A stretch of DNA of 64,000 nt. Origin: Vicugna pacos (taxonomy: Eukaryota > Chordata > Mammalia > Artiodactyla > Camelidae). Under the pieces are notes generated by a model. The model made no database searches, was not told the origin of the DNA, and worked only from the letters and a program-made list of their open reading frames with translations. The stretch covers positions 32,474,501-32,538,500 of the forward strand of contig NC_132992.1 of NCBI RefSeq assembly GCF_048564905.1, in the 5' to 3' direction. Both the position numbers and the translations under genes were made by a program. Positions 1 to 10,738 of the stretch are shown here, piece by piece (position 1 is the stretch's first letter; every line of letters starts with the position of its first letter).

Positions 1-1370
1 AGATTTGAGCCAGTTCCCACATAGGGAGCTGAGACAGGTAAGCAAAACCTGCCCAGAGAAACTGGCCAGCTACGGGGAGATCAGAGGAGTCAATGTTACT
101 ATTTTCTCAGTGACTCCTGGCTGAGCTTATGATGAATCCTTTTAGTGTTTTGGATTTTATGTGGGTATTTTCAGTAGCTATATTATTAAAATACACAAGC
201 TTATAATTTGAGGGTGCATGTGCTCATCCCTCAGCTACGTACTGCGCACGTACAGTATTCCCGTGCTTTGCCACATGCTGAGTTATACAAACCACCAAAG
301 CTCAACTCCTGTCCTCAGGGCGCGCTTTCTAGTGGAGAAACAGACATTATAATAGAGACATTAACAGAGGAAGGAGCCCACAGCTGTGCGGGCAGAGAGA
401 AGGAAGCGATGGCCTGGGGCTGGGGGTGGCTTCTCAGAGGAAGTGATGTGAGCTCCTAACAGAAAAAGAACTTGCTTCCCTGAGATGATACAGGCTTGGA
501 GGTTCTTGAAGATGACCCAGGAAGGAAGGTAAGAATCCTTGACAGTTAAATTCACCCACGCACACACACACACAAGCCTCCCTTTGGCTCTGATGTTCCC
601 AGCTTAAACCAAATTGAAAACTGATGGAAAAATCAACCTAGACTAGACATAATCAGTCTTTTTTTGTGGGGAAGCTAATGTCTATCAGAACTTCCGTGGG
701 GCCCCTTAACCACAGACATAGCAAACTCTCTGCCAAGCAAAGCTGAGAGATTTCCAAAGTGCTGCCATGATGCACACCACAAAATGGACCAGCTAAATGG
801 GAACAGTGTGGGTTAAGGAGATAAATAATTAAGAAAACCAAAGAGGAAGGGGGGAGGCAAAAAAGAGCATTATTTCCTTAGGTAATGGTCACTCCCTTTA
901 ACTTTTTGTTGTTATTAAAGAGCCCTTCCAAACCTCTAGGATTTCCCAGAATTTGGTTCTTGGAGGCACTGACCTCTTCCCCATCCCACTAATGGGAGCT
1001 GTGAGGAAATGTGTAGAGACTACTATGAAAGTAATGTGCTCCACAGGGAGGCGAGCAGCGTGGGTGCGACTAGTCATGAACTTCCACTCCTGTGTGTCCT
1101 TTGATTTCATTCAGTTAGAAATATTGAGAGTCCTCCTCAGATAAGCCAGCACCTTACAGTCTACACTAAGTCTATAAATCTAAACCCATGGAGTTGTTTT
1201 TAATCAGAGCAAAAGTACAACTTTTCTCCCATGAAGTATAAAAAATTCAGCTACAAACTGAGCCATTTTGTTTCCTGCTTCTTCTCCAGGGTTCTCTCTC
1301 TTCTGGGAGCTCTGGAAAGAAACAGCTGTCGTATTTCTAGTAGCCTTCCATACTTCCCTCTTTGTATTTT
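1..1370. other. Intergenic, nothing recognised
   Basis: No V, J or C exon, RNA gene or clear interspersed repeat was seen on either strand. The open frames here are short and lack splice, leader or RSS signals. Confidence 0.5.
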
Positions 1371-1735
1371 TCAACTTTGCTGTGGTAACAAACAGCCCCA
1401 ATATCTCAATAGCTTAACAATGAACATTTGCTTTTTGCTCCAGCTTTTACTACAAGTTGGTGGCTACAAGGTGTCTGGGAAGCTCTGCTCCCTTCTTCTT
1501 CCCATTCCAGAATCCTGACGAAAAGATAACTCACTATATGGGGCACACTGTCTCATAACAAGGGAAGAACAAGAGAGCTGCTGGCAGAAACTCAAGATGC
1601 TCCTCAGAGCGTCTGCTCAGACATTGCATACGTCCTGCCCACCCACGCTCATTGGCCGAAGCCCTTCCATGGCCACGCCCAGAATCAGCTGGGCAGGGAC
1701 CATGCCCCTCCCACAAAAGGCACCACAAGACACGA
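1371..1735. repeat. Possible old LTR fragment (MaLR-like)
   Basis: The start (TGCTGTGGTAACAAAC, then a 'cttaacaatgaaca' stretch) and the later CATTGGCCGAAG and ATGGCCACGCCC words resemble a common diverged mammalian LTR-type repeat. A related piece occurs near 38412. The family assignment is from memory and weak. It looks like a broken fossil with no coding part. Confidence 0.35.
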
Positions 1736-2439
1736 AGCAACGGCAAGAATTGATAATCCTCTCATATAAAAGGGAGGAGCAAATACTTGAGAATAATGAT
1801 ACAACCTATCACAATCTTGGACTCCACCCGTGTAATTTGTACCCAGCATGGAGAGTTTCTCCCCATATCAACTAAAAAGAAATTTGGTATGATTTATTTT
1901 CTTCTTAGAAAAACTCTCAGGTGACACTTGCCAAATGGTTCTTAATGTCACTGTCCCTCAATATGTTAACAGTTATTAAGCAATTAAAAAGGATTCTATG
2001 GTCAAATAAGTTTGGCAAACTCTCTACCTTAATAGCCCTCTCTTAATACTCCCAATTCTTTATTACCATATTACATGCTCTGAGAACTGCTGTAAAGGTA
2101 CCTACTTAGACCAGAATTGGGTTGAGAGAATTCTTCCTATAATGGCTCAACCACTAACATCTCATGAGATTCTGATGACTAACGCTGCCCTCAAGGATTA
2201 TGGGAGAATCACCCCATGGATTTTTGCTGCTTCCTCATTTCTGTGCATCCAGGCTGGAGGATGCCTAGTGATGGTGAGACGAGGTATGCATGAAGCCAAC
2301 AGGTGTGTACAGTCCTCCAAAGGAGGCTTGCATTGTCGCTAAGATCAGACTCCATGTTAGGAATCTGAAGATGCTGTTCATCTGAAGATACTGCTCTTTG
2401 CCACGGAATTAAGTACAAACCCCTCAGATTGGCTTTAAT
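1736..2439. other. Intergenic, nothing recognised
   Basis: AT-rich single-copy sequence. No coding or RNA signal was found. Confidence 0.45.
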
Positions 2440-2600
2440 TTCTTCTTCCTTTATGCAACAAATATATCTTGAGTCCTACTCTGTGCCAATACTGTACCAG
2501 ACATTAATTACATAGTGTGAGCGAAATAAACACGGGCCCTGCCCTCCTTAAGATAAGAAGAGACAGATGTAAAACAAACACAGGAATAAATAGCAGATGA
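2440..2600. repeat. Old L2-like fragment
   Basis: The phrase 'aacaaatatatcttgagtcc..ctgtgcca..actgtaccagac', followed by 'gggccctgccctcctta', is the diverged signature of L2 and related ancient elements. Edges are approximate. Confidence 0.5.
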
Positions 2601-2640
2601 TTATACAGCCTCTGAGCAGTGTGCTACACTGCTGGCCACC

Positions 2641-2911
2641 CATTCCTTCTTTTTTTTTTTTTTAAATTGAAGTATGATTGATTTACAATGTTGTGTTAAT
2701 TTCTGGAGTACAGCATAGTGATTCAGTTATATACACATGTATACATGTTACTTTTCGTTATAGGTTATTACAAGCTATTGAATATAGTTCCCTGTGCTAT
2801 CAAACTTATGGTTACCAAAGGGGAAAGGAAGGGAGTGGAGGGGTCAATAAGGAGATTGGGATTAGCAGATACAAACTACTATATACAAAATAGATAAACC
2901 CTCATTCCTTC
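2641..2911 (-). mobile_element. L1 3' end, 5'-inverted insertion with target duplication
   Basis: A poly-T start (2650-2663) leads into minus-strand L1 3' sequence up to about 2808. The sequence then switches to plus-strand L1 3' UTR (ATGGTTACCAAAGGGGAAAG, about 2809-2900). CATTCCTTC flanks both ends (2641-2649 and 2903-2911) as a target-site duplication. The inverted 5' half with one shared duplication is the usual twin-priming product of L1 retrotransposition. Confidence 0.8.
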
Positions 2912-3240
2912 CTGAAATGCTTTCTGTGCTTAGCTTCTGAGATGCTGTACTTTGCTGGTTTTCCTCTGCATCCCTGGCCTCTCCTTCTCAGTCCCCTTGC
3001 TGGTTCTTCCTCTGTCTGGCTTCTAAATACAGAGCACCCGGGGCCCTTGCCCGGGTCCTTTTCCCTTCTGTATCTCCCCCCAGGCGATCTCATTCATGCT
3101 TACAGAGTTGAATTCCACATATGTGCTCAGAACTCTGAAATTTGTATCTCTAACGCAAAACTCCCCTCTGAGAATATCATCTCTCCCCAATTGAACCACC
3201 TTAGCGCTTAACCTGTCTTGAGTCATTTCATGTCTTCTTT

Positions 3241-3370
3241 CTTTTCCCATGATTGTTTGGATGCTTACTTTATGCTGCTTCTAATTTATAACCCCTTGAG
3301 GGCAGGCATCCTTGGTCTGTTTCATCTTCAGTTTCCACGGGGTGATGCATAGTAAGAGTTTAATATATGA
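3241..3370. repeat. L2 3' end fragment
   Basis: The stretch 'ccccttgagggcaggcatccttg..ctgtttcatcttcag..gcatagtaagagtttaata' matches the L2 3' tail ('gagggcagggactttgtct ... cctggcacatagtagg'). It is diverged and non-coding. Confidence 0.6.
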
Positions 3371-4298
3371 TTATTAAATTTAATGTTTGAACTGAATTTC
3401 TGCTTTAGGGATCACTGAGACAAAGAGTGGAATGAAAGGGAATATTTTATTTAAAGAAATAATGCCTCGTCCTTCTGTATTTCCAAATGAAAAATCTCTG
3501 ATGAGAGAACCCAGCTACATACTTTGGCATGAGTGGCATAAATTTAAAAATGCTCAATCAAGCTAATATCTTCCCTTGTGGTCACAGAAGCTGCCGCAAA
3601 GGTTTTATAAATTGCCTGCGTCCCCACACCCATCTGGCAATGCCGGATGTCACAGCCGCGGATGACTTACTCTTCACAGTAGTCCCCACCCACATCTACT
3701 CCCTACTTTGAAATGAAAGGATAAAAGAAAACGACAAGGGTTTACCTAAAACCCTCCCACCAGCCAGAGCAGGGGTTCAACCACGTCATGCTGATTCCTC
3801 GATTTAGATTCAGGGTCAAAGAGGAAGTCGATGGAGGACGACTCCCAGGATTGCAGAAAGATGGTTTTCCAGCTGCTCTAATAGCAGCTTGTGGCAACTG
3901 CACCTTGGCTCCTTCATCTGAATTTCGATCCTGTTCTTTTCCAAGCTTCTCCCCACCAGTCAAAATCTGCTCGTTTTAATCACCTCTAGATGAAAAGAGG
4001 ACTGATCGCCTAGAGAAAAGCTAAGTCTTTTTGTACACAACAATCTGCCTAAGTGGGTCGGGGTCCACACTGCCCGTGAAGAACACACAGGGAGGCCCTG
4101 ATCATGACGCAGACACGGAGCCCACGGCCCCTTCGTGTACGTACACAGAAGCTGTTTTTTCTCATTTTGGTTGCCCTAAAAAAAAAGTTGTCCTTGGCCT
4201 CCACCTGCTTGAAGCTTAGGGCTTAGTCTATCAAAACAAGAGGAAAATTGTCTGGATTACATCCCTTCTGTAAAAACAAACATTTTTCAACTACCATA
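3371..4298. other. Intergenic, nothing recognised
   Basis: No gene or repeat could be named. Short open frames on both strands show no leader, splice or RSS motif. Confidence 0.4.
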
Positions 4299-4725
4299 GC
4301 ATTTTTTTTTTATTGAAGTGATTGTGTCAATTTCTGGTGTACAACATAATAGTTCAGACATACATATACAAACGTATGTTCCCATTCATATTCTTTTTTA
4401 TTATAGGTTACTAAAAGATTTTGAATATAGTTCCCTATGCTATACAATAGGTCCTTGTTGTTTATCTATTTTATATATATGTATTAGTTAGTATCTGTAA
4501 ATCTCAAACTCCCAATTTATCCCTTCCCATCCCTTTTCCCCCAGGTAATCGTAAGTTTGTTTTCTATGTCTGTGAATCTGTTTTTGTTTTGTAAGTAAGT
4601 TCCTTTGTGTCTTTTTGTTTAGACTCCACATGTAAGTGATATTTTACAGCATTTTTCTTTCTCTTTCTGGCTTACTTCACTTAGAATGACGATCTCCATG
4701 TCCAACTATGTTGCTGCAAATGAAC
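4299..4725 (-). mobile_element. L1 3' end, minus strand, 5'-truncated
   Basis: A poly-T start at about 4300 leads into 'caatttctggtgtacaacataa', then 'ttgaatatagttccctatgctata', then the reverse complement of the ORF2 tail (TGTTGCTGCAAATG at the right end). This is the same L1 family as at 6386, 16464 and 54121. No long open frame remains. Confidence 0.85.
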
Positions 4726-6329
4726 TGCCTTAACATTAAACTGTATTTTCTTTCTCTGCTGGTTTCCCTTCTCTACCCCACTTCCATGGATAAACACACA
4801 GTTTGTGCCATCACATTGATTAACAAGAGGCTCTCTGGGCTGACGGTAGTTGTGGAAACTCTGCTAAGCATTTGGTATTCTGTCCAGCTGAGTTTCCAGT
4901 CCTACTGTGAGTCAATGCAAACACAGCAGATTGTGAATAGAGGTAACAGTTCTCCTCCCGGCACGCTGCAGCTTCTGGGTCACCAATCTGGGTCTTGAGC
5001 TGGCATTTTGAAAAATCAGGTTTTCTGACAGAGAGAGATCATTGTCAGTTGAGTCTTGCAAAACTCCCCTTACCCTGTGCTCTCCCAGTCCATCTTCTTG
5101 GCAGGTGCCATTCCCTTGCATCTTTTGTTATCCTGCCTCCCTGATTTCTCACCGCAGCCCGGACTCTGCTGTCGGTTTAGATTGATACAGTGTGCTCTGT
5201 CAGGTACCGTGCAATTTCACCGGCAATGTCACTTCCGCTTGATAGATGTAGAGGTTGTTCATCCCGCAGGGCAGTCATGCTGCACGTGGTACTTCCTTTC
5301 CCCTCCTTTGGTAACTTCCCATTGCACACAGTCACTACTCAGCCATGCACCTGTGCAAGCTCTCAGACGACTTGGCAGTTAAAGCTCTGCCAGCTGGATA
5401 GCTGGTACTTCTACCCAGTAATCTTTTCATTCGCTCTTACTAAGTGTTCCTCACGCAGCTCAGTGTTAACAGCCCTTTAACTGCTCACATCCGCCATGTA
5501 TATGACAGCACCTGTGTTCTAAACCAGGCTCTAACACAGCCACACCGTGGTGATCGTAAAACGACCACTCGTAACTATGGTGCTCCAGCCACGATGAGTA
5601 TGATGGATAATACTGCGTTTACCTTAGTCTTTGCCCCTACACCCAGGCCCACTTTCTACCCAGGACTCACCATAAGCCCAGCAGAGCCAACCAGAATGTC
5701 AGAGATACACAGGCTAAGGCGAATGACAAGGACCCTGGGTTAGAGTGACTCAAACTGCTGTAGGACCCACACCCACTCAAATACTAACTTTCCCACTTAG
5801 TTGGTTCAGAAGTCTCTTTTTCTAGGCCCCAAAGCTACCTCAAGGCCTCTTTTTTTTTAATCTACCCAGCTGGCTTTCGCAAAGCACACTAGAGCAATTC
5901 CATTGATTCCTCACTTAGCTCCAGATCTTTAGAGCTGACCTCATGTTTTAGCATTCTTTCAGCCCCATTCCCTTTTCCCTCCCAACCTGTGATAAAACTA
6001 AGCAAAAGTAGCAGGTGTGTTAGCGCAAAGCCCAAGAAGTAGGAGATACTTCCGGAAATGTGTCTAGCCTTGAAGGGCAATCAGAAAAGGCATGGGTGAT
6101 GTGACTTTTTGTTGGTGGCGGTGGGAGCCCCCAGCACGGAAGCCAGGCCGTCCTGGCTGCTGGGCCATCACATCCCTCTCCCAAGGGAGAGAAAATGAGG
6201 CATCCGTCTTGGCATCTCCCCTCTTCTAGCAGCACGGTCCCAACCTGGAGGTTAGGGGCATCTCACTCTCTCCCTCTTAGGGTAGAGTGGGTGGGGTCTC
6301 ACTCCCAGGGAGGCCTCCAACAGCTCTCT
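4726..6329. other. Intergenic, nothing recognised
   Basis: About 1.6 kb with several overlapping open frames of up to 108 codons (5056-5743). None shows a leader, conserved Cys/Trp pattern, splice sites or RSS, so they are taken as chance frames. Confidence 0.4.
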
Positions 6330-7370
6330 CCTCTTTTTTTTTTTTAATAGAAGTATTGAAGTAGTTAGTTACAATGTCAATTTCTCAAGTGCTGGAGAGG
6401 CTGTAGAGGAAAGGGGAACCTCCTTCACTGCTGATGGGAATGCAGTTTGGTGAAGCCACTGTGGAAAACAGTATGGAGATTCCTCAAAAGACTAGGAATA
6501 GACTTACCATATGACCCAGGAATCCCACTCCTGGGCATATATCCAGAAGGAACCCTACTTCAATATGACACCTGCACCCCAATGTTCACAGCAGCACTAT
6601 TTACAGTAGCCAAGACATGGAAACAGCCTAAATGTCCACCAACAGATGACAGGATAAAGAAGATGTGGTATATTTATATAATGGAATACTATTCAGCCAT
6701 AAAAATGACAACATAATGCCATTTGCAACAACATGGATGTTCCTGGAGAATGTCATTCTAAGTGAAGTAAGCCAGAAAGAGAAAGAAAAATACCATATGA
6801 GATCGCTCATATGTGGAATCTAAAAAAAACAAAACAAAGCATAAATACAAAACAGAAACAGACTCATAGACACAGAATACAAACTTGTGGTTGCCAAGGG
6901 GGCTGGGGGTGGGAATGGACAGACTGGGAGTTCAAAATGTAGAATAGATAAACAAGATTACACTGTATAGCACAGGGAAATATATACAAGATCTTATGGT
7001 AGGTCATAGTGAAAAAAAAATGTGACCATGAACATATACATGTTCATATATAACTGAAAAATTGTGCTCTACACTGGAATTTGACATAACATTGTAAAAT
7101 GACTATAACTCAATAAAAAAATGTTAAAAAAAACAGTATGTCAATTTCTGGTGTACAGCATAATGTCCCAGTCATGCATATACATACATATATTCGTTTT
7201 CATATTCTTTTTCATTAAAGATTATTACAAGGTATTGACTACAGTTCCTTGTGCTATACAGAAGAAATTTGGTTTTTATCTATTTTTATATAGAGAGGTT
7301 AACATTTGCAAATCTCAAACTCCCAAATTTATCCCTTCCCACCCCCTTTTCTCTGGTAACCATAGTAAAC
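6330..7370 (-). mobile_element. L1 3' end (minus), interrupted by a second L1
   Basis: A poly-T start and 'gttagttacaatgtcaatttct' (about 6335-6385) continue after 7138 with 'caatttctggtgtacagcataatg..ttgtgctatacag' up to about 7367. The two halves are one minus-strand L1 3' end split by the plus-strand L1 at 6386-7137. Confidence 0.8.
6386..7137 (+). mobile_element. L1, 5'-truncated, with ORF2 C-terminus, inserted in another L1
   Basis: The open frame at 6447-6716 reads [33 protein letters not shown] and WYIYIMEYYSAIK, the C-terminal part of L1 ORF2p. The 3' UTR follows, with AATAAAAAAATG and a poly-A tail ending near 7133. The target-site duplication ATGTCAATTTCT is at 6374-6385 and 7138-7149. 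The insertion is younger than the L1 it entered. The frame runs only from the truncated end, so the copy is not mobile. Confidence 0.9.
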
Positions 7371-8260
7371 AATCTCCCTTCCCTTTGATAGAAGGATAAA
7401 GGGCTTTATTTGTTTCCCTGAGGGAGATGAGGCAGAGAGCTTCCCTAGTGTTGCAGGACAGCCCAGTTCTGTCCCCACCCTCTACCCTGGGGGACACCTT
7501 GCAGGTTGGAGGATATAGGATGCATAAGATCTTAATTCCACAGCCATCTGGTGCTGCAGCTACAAATTTGAGCTCCCTAACAGCACGGACGCATGCTCAT
7601 TCTACTTGTTCATAAGCTCCCATCCCCCAAGGAGGAAAAAAAAGCGTTTATTGTCTTTCTGTCCCTGACCTGTTCCCCAGCCCTACTCCCACCCATAAAC
7701 CTTGAGCAGAATATTTTTCTTCAATGCAGAGAAGGAGCGTACAGAGGGCTCTTTCTTCCATGCAGAGAAAATACTACAAAGAGGGAGGGGCTTCTTTTCA
7801 GGTCCTTTTAAACAAATAAACTATCTGCTCCCAATCCAAGTTTTTCCAGCCTTTTCCTCTCTATTGGGTAGTGTTGGATGGAAGTACAAAATTACAATTG
7901 TTTTGGTTCTGCTTTTTTATAAATAGACTTCTATCAACAAAGGCATAATCCTATCAGCATGAACATCTCTGTCCTGGCCTCTCCATGTGGACCCCAGACT
8001 CCATGATTATTCCAGCAAGCAGGGAAATCAATTCTACAATGCCCCAGAGATGACAATAGCTTTATATTTCTACCCACATCTCTCTCTGTGACAGCAAATC
8101 TTCACCATGAAATCAGCGACTGCAGGAGAGCAGAAGGTAGTCCATGCTCTCCAAAAACACGTGGTCACTTAAGGGCACCGCACACATTTTCATTCTTTAT
8201 GGCAGTTCTCCTTGGATGACTGTGGCCTGCTGTCAGCCTAGGAATTACAGGACAAAAGCA
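7371..8260. other. Intergenic, nothing recognised
   Basis: Unique-looking sequence. No exon, RNA gene or named repeat was seen. Confidence 0.4.
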
Positions 8261-8316
8261 AAGAAGGAAGGAAGGAAGGAGGGAGGGAGAAAGGGAAAGA
8301 GGGAAAAAAAAGAAAA
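8261..8316 (+). repeat. Purine-rich low-complexity tract (GGAA/GGGA)
   Basis: Almost pure purine: AAGAAGGAAGGAAGGAAGG, then GGGAGGGAGAAAGGG and an A-rich end. This is a simple repeat, not a gene. Confidence 0.85.
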
Positions 8317-8888
8317 CACAAGTTGAAATACAGCGAGAACTCATTACTCTGTGGAGCTGGTGAGCTGCAGGCTGCGTTCCGTCTCACACACACAGCGACG
8401 TGTTGTCCAATGTGAGGAATCACAGCCAGCGGACTCCCCTGGCTGAATTCACCCTCTCAGAAGGGAGCTGAGTAGTGTAAAATTTGGATCTTGAAGGGCA
8501 GGATGGGATTAAGAGGAAGAACCACAAGCTTAGCCCATTTCAATCAGCAGAGAAGGATCCAGAAGAACAAGGACCAGAGCACTTAGCAACTATTTACTAA
8601 GCACCTATTAAGCACGCAGCACTGCTGTGAGAGCTCAGGGCAACAGGGAAATGGCCAAAGCTGACCTCAGCAGGTCCTCACGGCTTCTGATGTGTTAAGA
8701 AGCCAGCAGGGGCAAATCACCAGAGAGGGTCCTCCTGTGTCCTGGAGACGAGGACAAGACCAGCAGACCGTCCCAGTCACAGATGACACCTGGCCACAGG
8801 CTTTGCCTCGTCCCCTGAGGACAACACTGCAGTAAGCCTGTAGCGCACTGCAAGGTCGATTCTTTGCTTTACTAAGTGATGCTCTTAC
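8317..8888. other. Intergenic, nothing recognised
   Basis: No gene signal. A weak L2-like phrase (TTACTAAGCACCTATTAAGC) lies near 8592 but is too short to assign. Confidence 0.4.
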
Positions 8889-9049
8889 ATAGCGGTTTTC
8901 AATCCTGGCTGCACATTAGAATTACCTGGGGAGTTTCTAAAAATCCTGATGCCCAGACCTCACCCCAGACTAATTAAATCCGATTCTCTGGGGGTAGTAC
9001 CCAGGCTTCCGGGGGAACCCAATGTGAGGCCAAGACTGAGAGCCACTGC
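8889..9049. mobile_element. MER5-like hAT-type DNA transposon remnant
   Basis: The ends are imperfect inverted copies: 'agcggttttcaatcctggctgcacattagaattacctgggg' on the left and 'actgagagccactgc' on the right. The middle, ACCTCACCCCAGACTAATTAAATC, fits the MER5 group of non-autonomous hAT elements. It is old and non-coding. Confidence 0.7.
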
Positions 9050-9815
9050 ATGGAGGTGACTGTCCTAATCACCTCTCCAGCTTTTCTCTGCCCCACATTG
9101 CTCTTATCCAAGCTGTTACATTTCCTTTTTATTTTTAGTTTGTTCTGCTTTGTCCTTTCAGGAGATAATTCTACAATACCCCCATTAAACCTCTTTCCAT
9201 GCTTTAACTTTGCATTTCCTCATTTACTTTTCATTGCCCTCTCCACTTTCTCCATCTTCCCATTATGTTTTATTTTGTGCCGTGTTTCCTTTAGCCCAGC
9301 ATCAACATTTACAGGGCACTTAACTGCTACTAAAAATTAAATCCAACGCAATCATATTTTCCGTTAAATTCTGGGCGACAGTTATGGGCTCTTGTCCCAT
9401 GGAAGATGGGCATTTTGGCAAAGTCTACCTCCCTTCCTAGGAAGCAGCTCCCTTGGTATATAAATAAAAATTCAAAATAAGTTTATTGCAACAAAAAATA
9501 AAAGGAGCCTCCGGAATGAGAGGGGTGAGAAAATTAAAAGCTATCTGAAGCTAAACAGCAACATTGCCCTGCCAAAATCTTGGCCTCTCTCTGGGAAGGA
9601 GATGCTGCCTTTTGCAGCAGAAAGAAAAAGTCCCCAGACCGTCTGTACAACTGATGAGGCTGTTCTCTGGTGGCAGAACATCTGCTGAATCAGGCTCATT
9701 TCCTCGTTGTCCACAGGCAAACCCAAGAGCACCCAGGCGAGTCGCTGAGACACTGAGGGCTGAAAAGGCCAGGAGACGGTCCCACCAGCAGACCCTTCAG
9801 TCCTCAGGGGAAGCC
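9050..9815. other. Intergenic, upstream of the V-gene relic
   Basis: No separate gene was recognised. The last part (about 9660-9815) is the 5' flank of the decayed V gene. Confidence 0.4.
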
Positions 9816-10490
9816 ACGCAGCACATCTGCCTGCCTCCTCCTGCCGCTCGGCTGCTCAGGTAAGAGCGGCCGTGGAGCCTGGGGGCCTGCAGCTTCCTGG
9901 ACCAGGTAAGCCGGGGGAGCCCGAAACACTGTCACCCCCGTGGAGCCCAGCCCGGCACTGAGCCCACCAGAAAGCCCAGTGGATGTTTGCCCAATAAGTA
10001 GATGAATGAATAAATGACACCCCCCCCTCGCAATGAAATGACTCCTGGGAGAGATGGTGGGAAGTCTGAACTGGAAGATGGCTCTGAAATCCCACTCTGG
10101 TACCTCGGTCGCTTGAGGCTCTGAGAGGCTGCCTCAGTTTCTCTCTCTTCCTTTCCCCTTGATTTTGCTTTTCAAGAATCAAGTTGGGTGTCTCGTTGGA
10201 GCAAGAAGAGATGTTTGCTCCTTTTAGAAGAAGCAACATTTTGCAGCGCCGAATACCAGGGGCGGGGAAGTGAATGATCAGACTACACACTGGTGTCAGA
10301 GGAACCGAGGTGACTCCCTGAGCTTCCTATACCAACAAGGAGACTCCTATGGCCCTGGTTTCTGGGACAACTTTTACTGGTAGAGGCCAGTCGTCCCTGG
10401 AGAATCTCGAAGCCACAGTGAGAGTGGAGGGACTTACTATTCCGCCCTCTGCACAGTGCCTCTGCCCCCACATAGGTCACCCCACAGCCT
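9816..10490 (+). pseudogene. TRDV-type variable gene pseudogene (TRDV2-like)
   Basis: A decayed T-cell receptor delta V gene on the same strand as TRDV2, about 5.5 kb upstream of it. Leader exon 9816-9859 starts with ACG instead of ATG (CAGCACATCTGC aligns with CAGAGGGTCTGC of TRDV2) and keeps a GTAAGA donor at 9860. The acceptor TTTTCAAG ends at 10176. The V exon gives IKLGVSLEQEE, matching IMSADVLVPQEA. It then slips frame near the first Cys (TFCSA). The motif THWCQRNRGDSLSFLYQQ then GDSYGPGFWDNFYW aligns with YWYKKIPGSTMTFVFQE and GTYGPGFQENF. An in-frame TAG follows. The region normally ending YYC reads YYSALC. A CACAGTG heptamer lies at 10452-10458, followed by a poor nonamer (CCCACAGCC, spacer 22). 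These are several disabling lesions, so it is a pseudogene. It could be a dead TRDV2 duplicate or the relic of a TRDV4-like gene. Confidence 0.82.
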
Positions 10491-10554
10491 GCCCCTCCCA
10501 CCTTCCACACTGGACAGCTGACCCCAAGGGCAGGTCTAATCGTAGATCCTTCAC

Positions 10555-10738
10555 AAGGTGGACCCATGTCCATTATTTTATGACCACATGAGGCAGTATC
10601 ATCCCCATTTTGTTGTCTAGAAAACTGAGACCTGGAGAGGGTAAGTGACTTGCACGTGAGTGACGGTGTCAGCTGCAAACTCAAATCTTCCAAGCCTAAA
10701 TCCAGAGGTCTCTCCACTACAGCCCAGCTGACCCCTGA
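10555..10738 (-). repeat. MIR SINE fragment
   Basis: The signature 'atccccattttgttgtctagaaaactgagacctggagagggtaagtgacttg' is the minus-strand MIR core. It is diverged and non-coding. Confidence 0.75.

Noticed and set aside
5056-5743. Overlapping open frames of up to 108 codons
   Set aside because: No recognised domain, no splice sites. Several frames open at once suggests chance.
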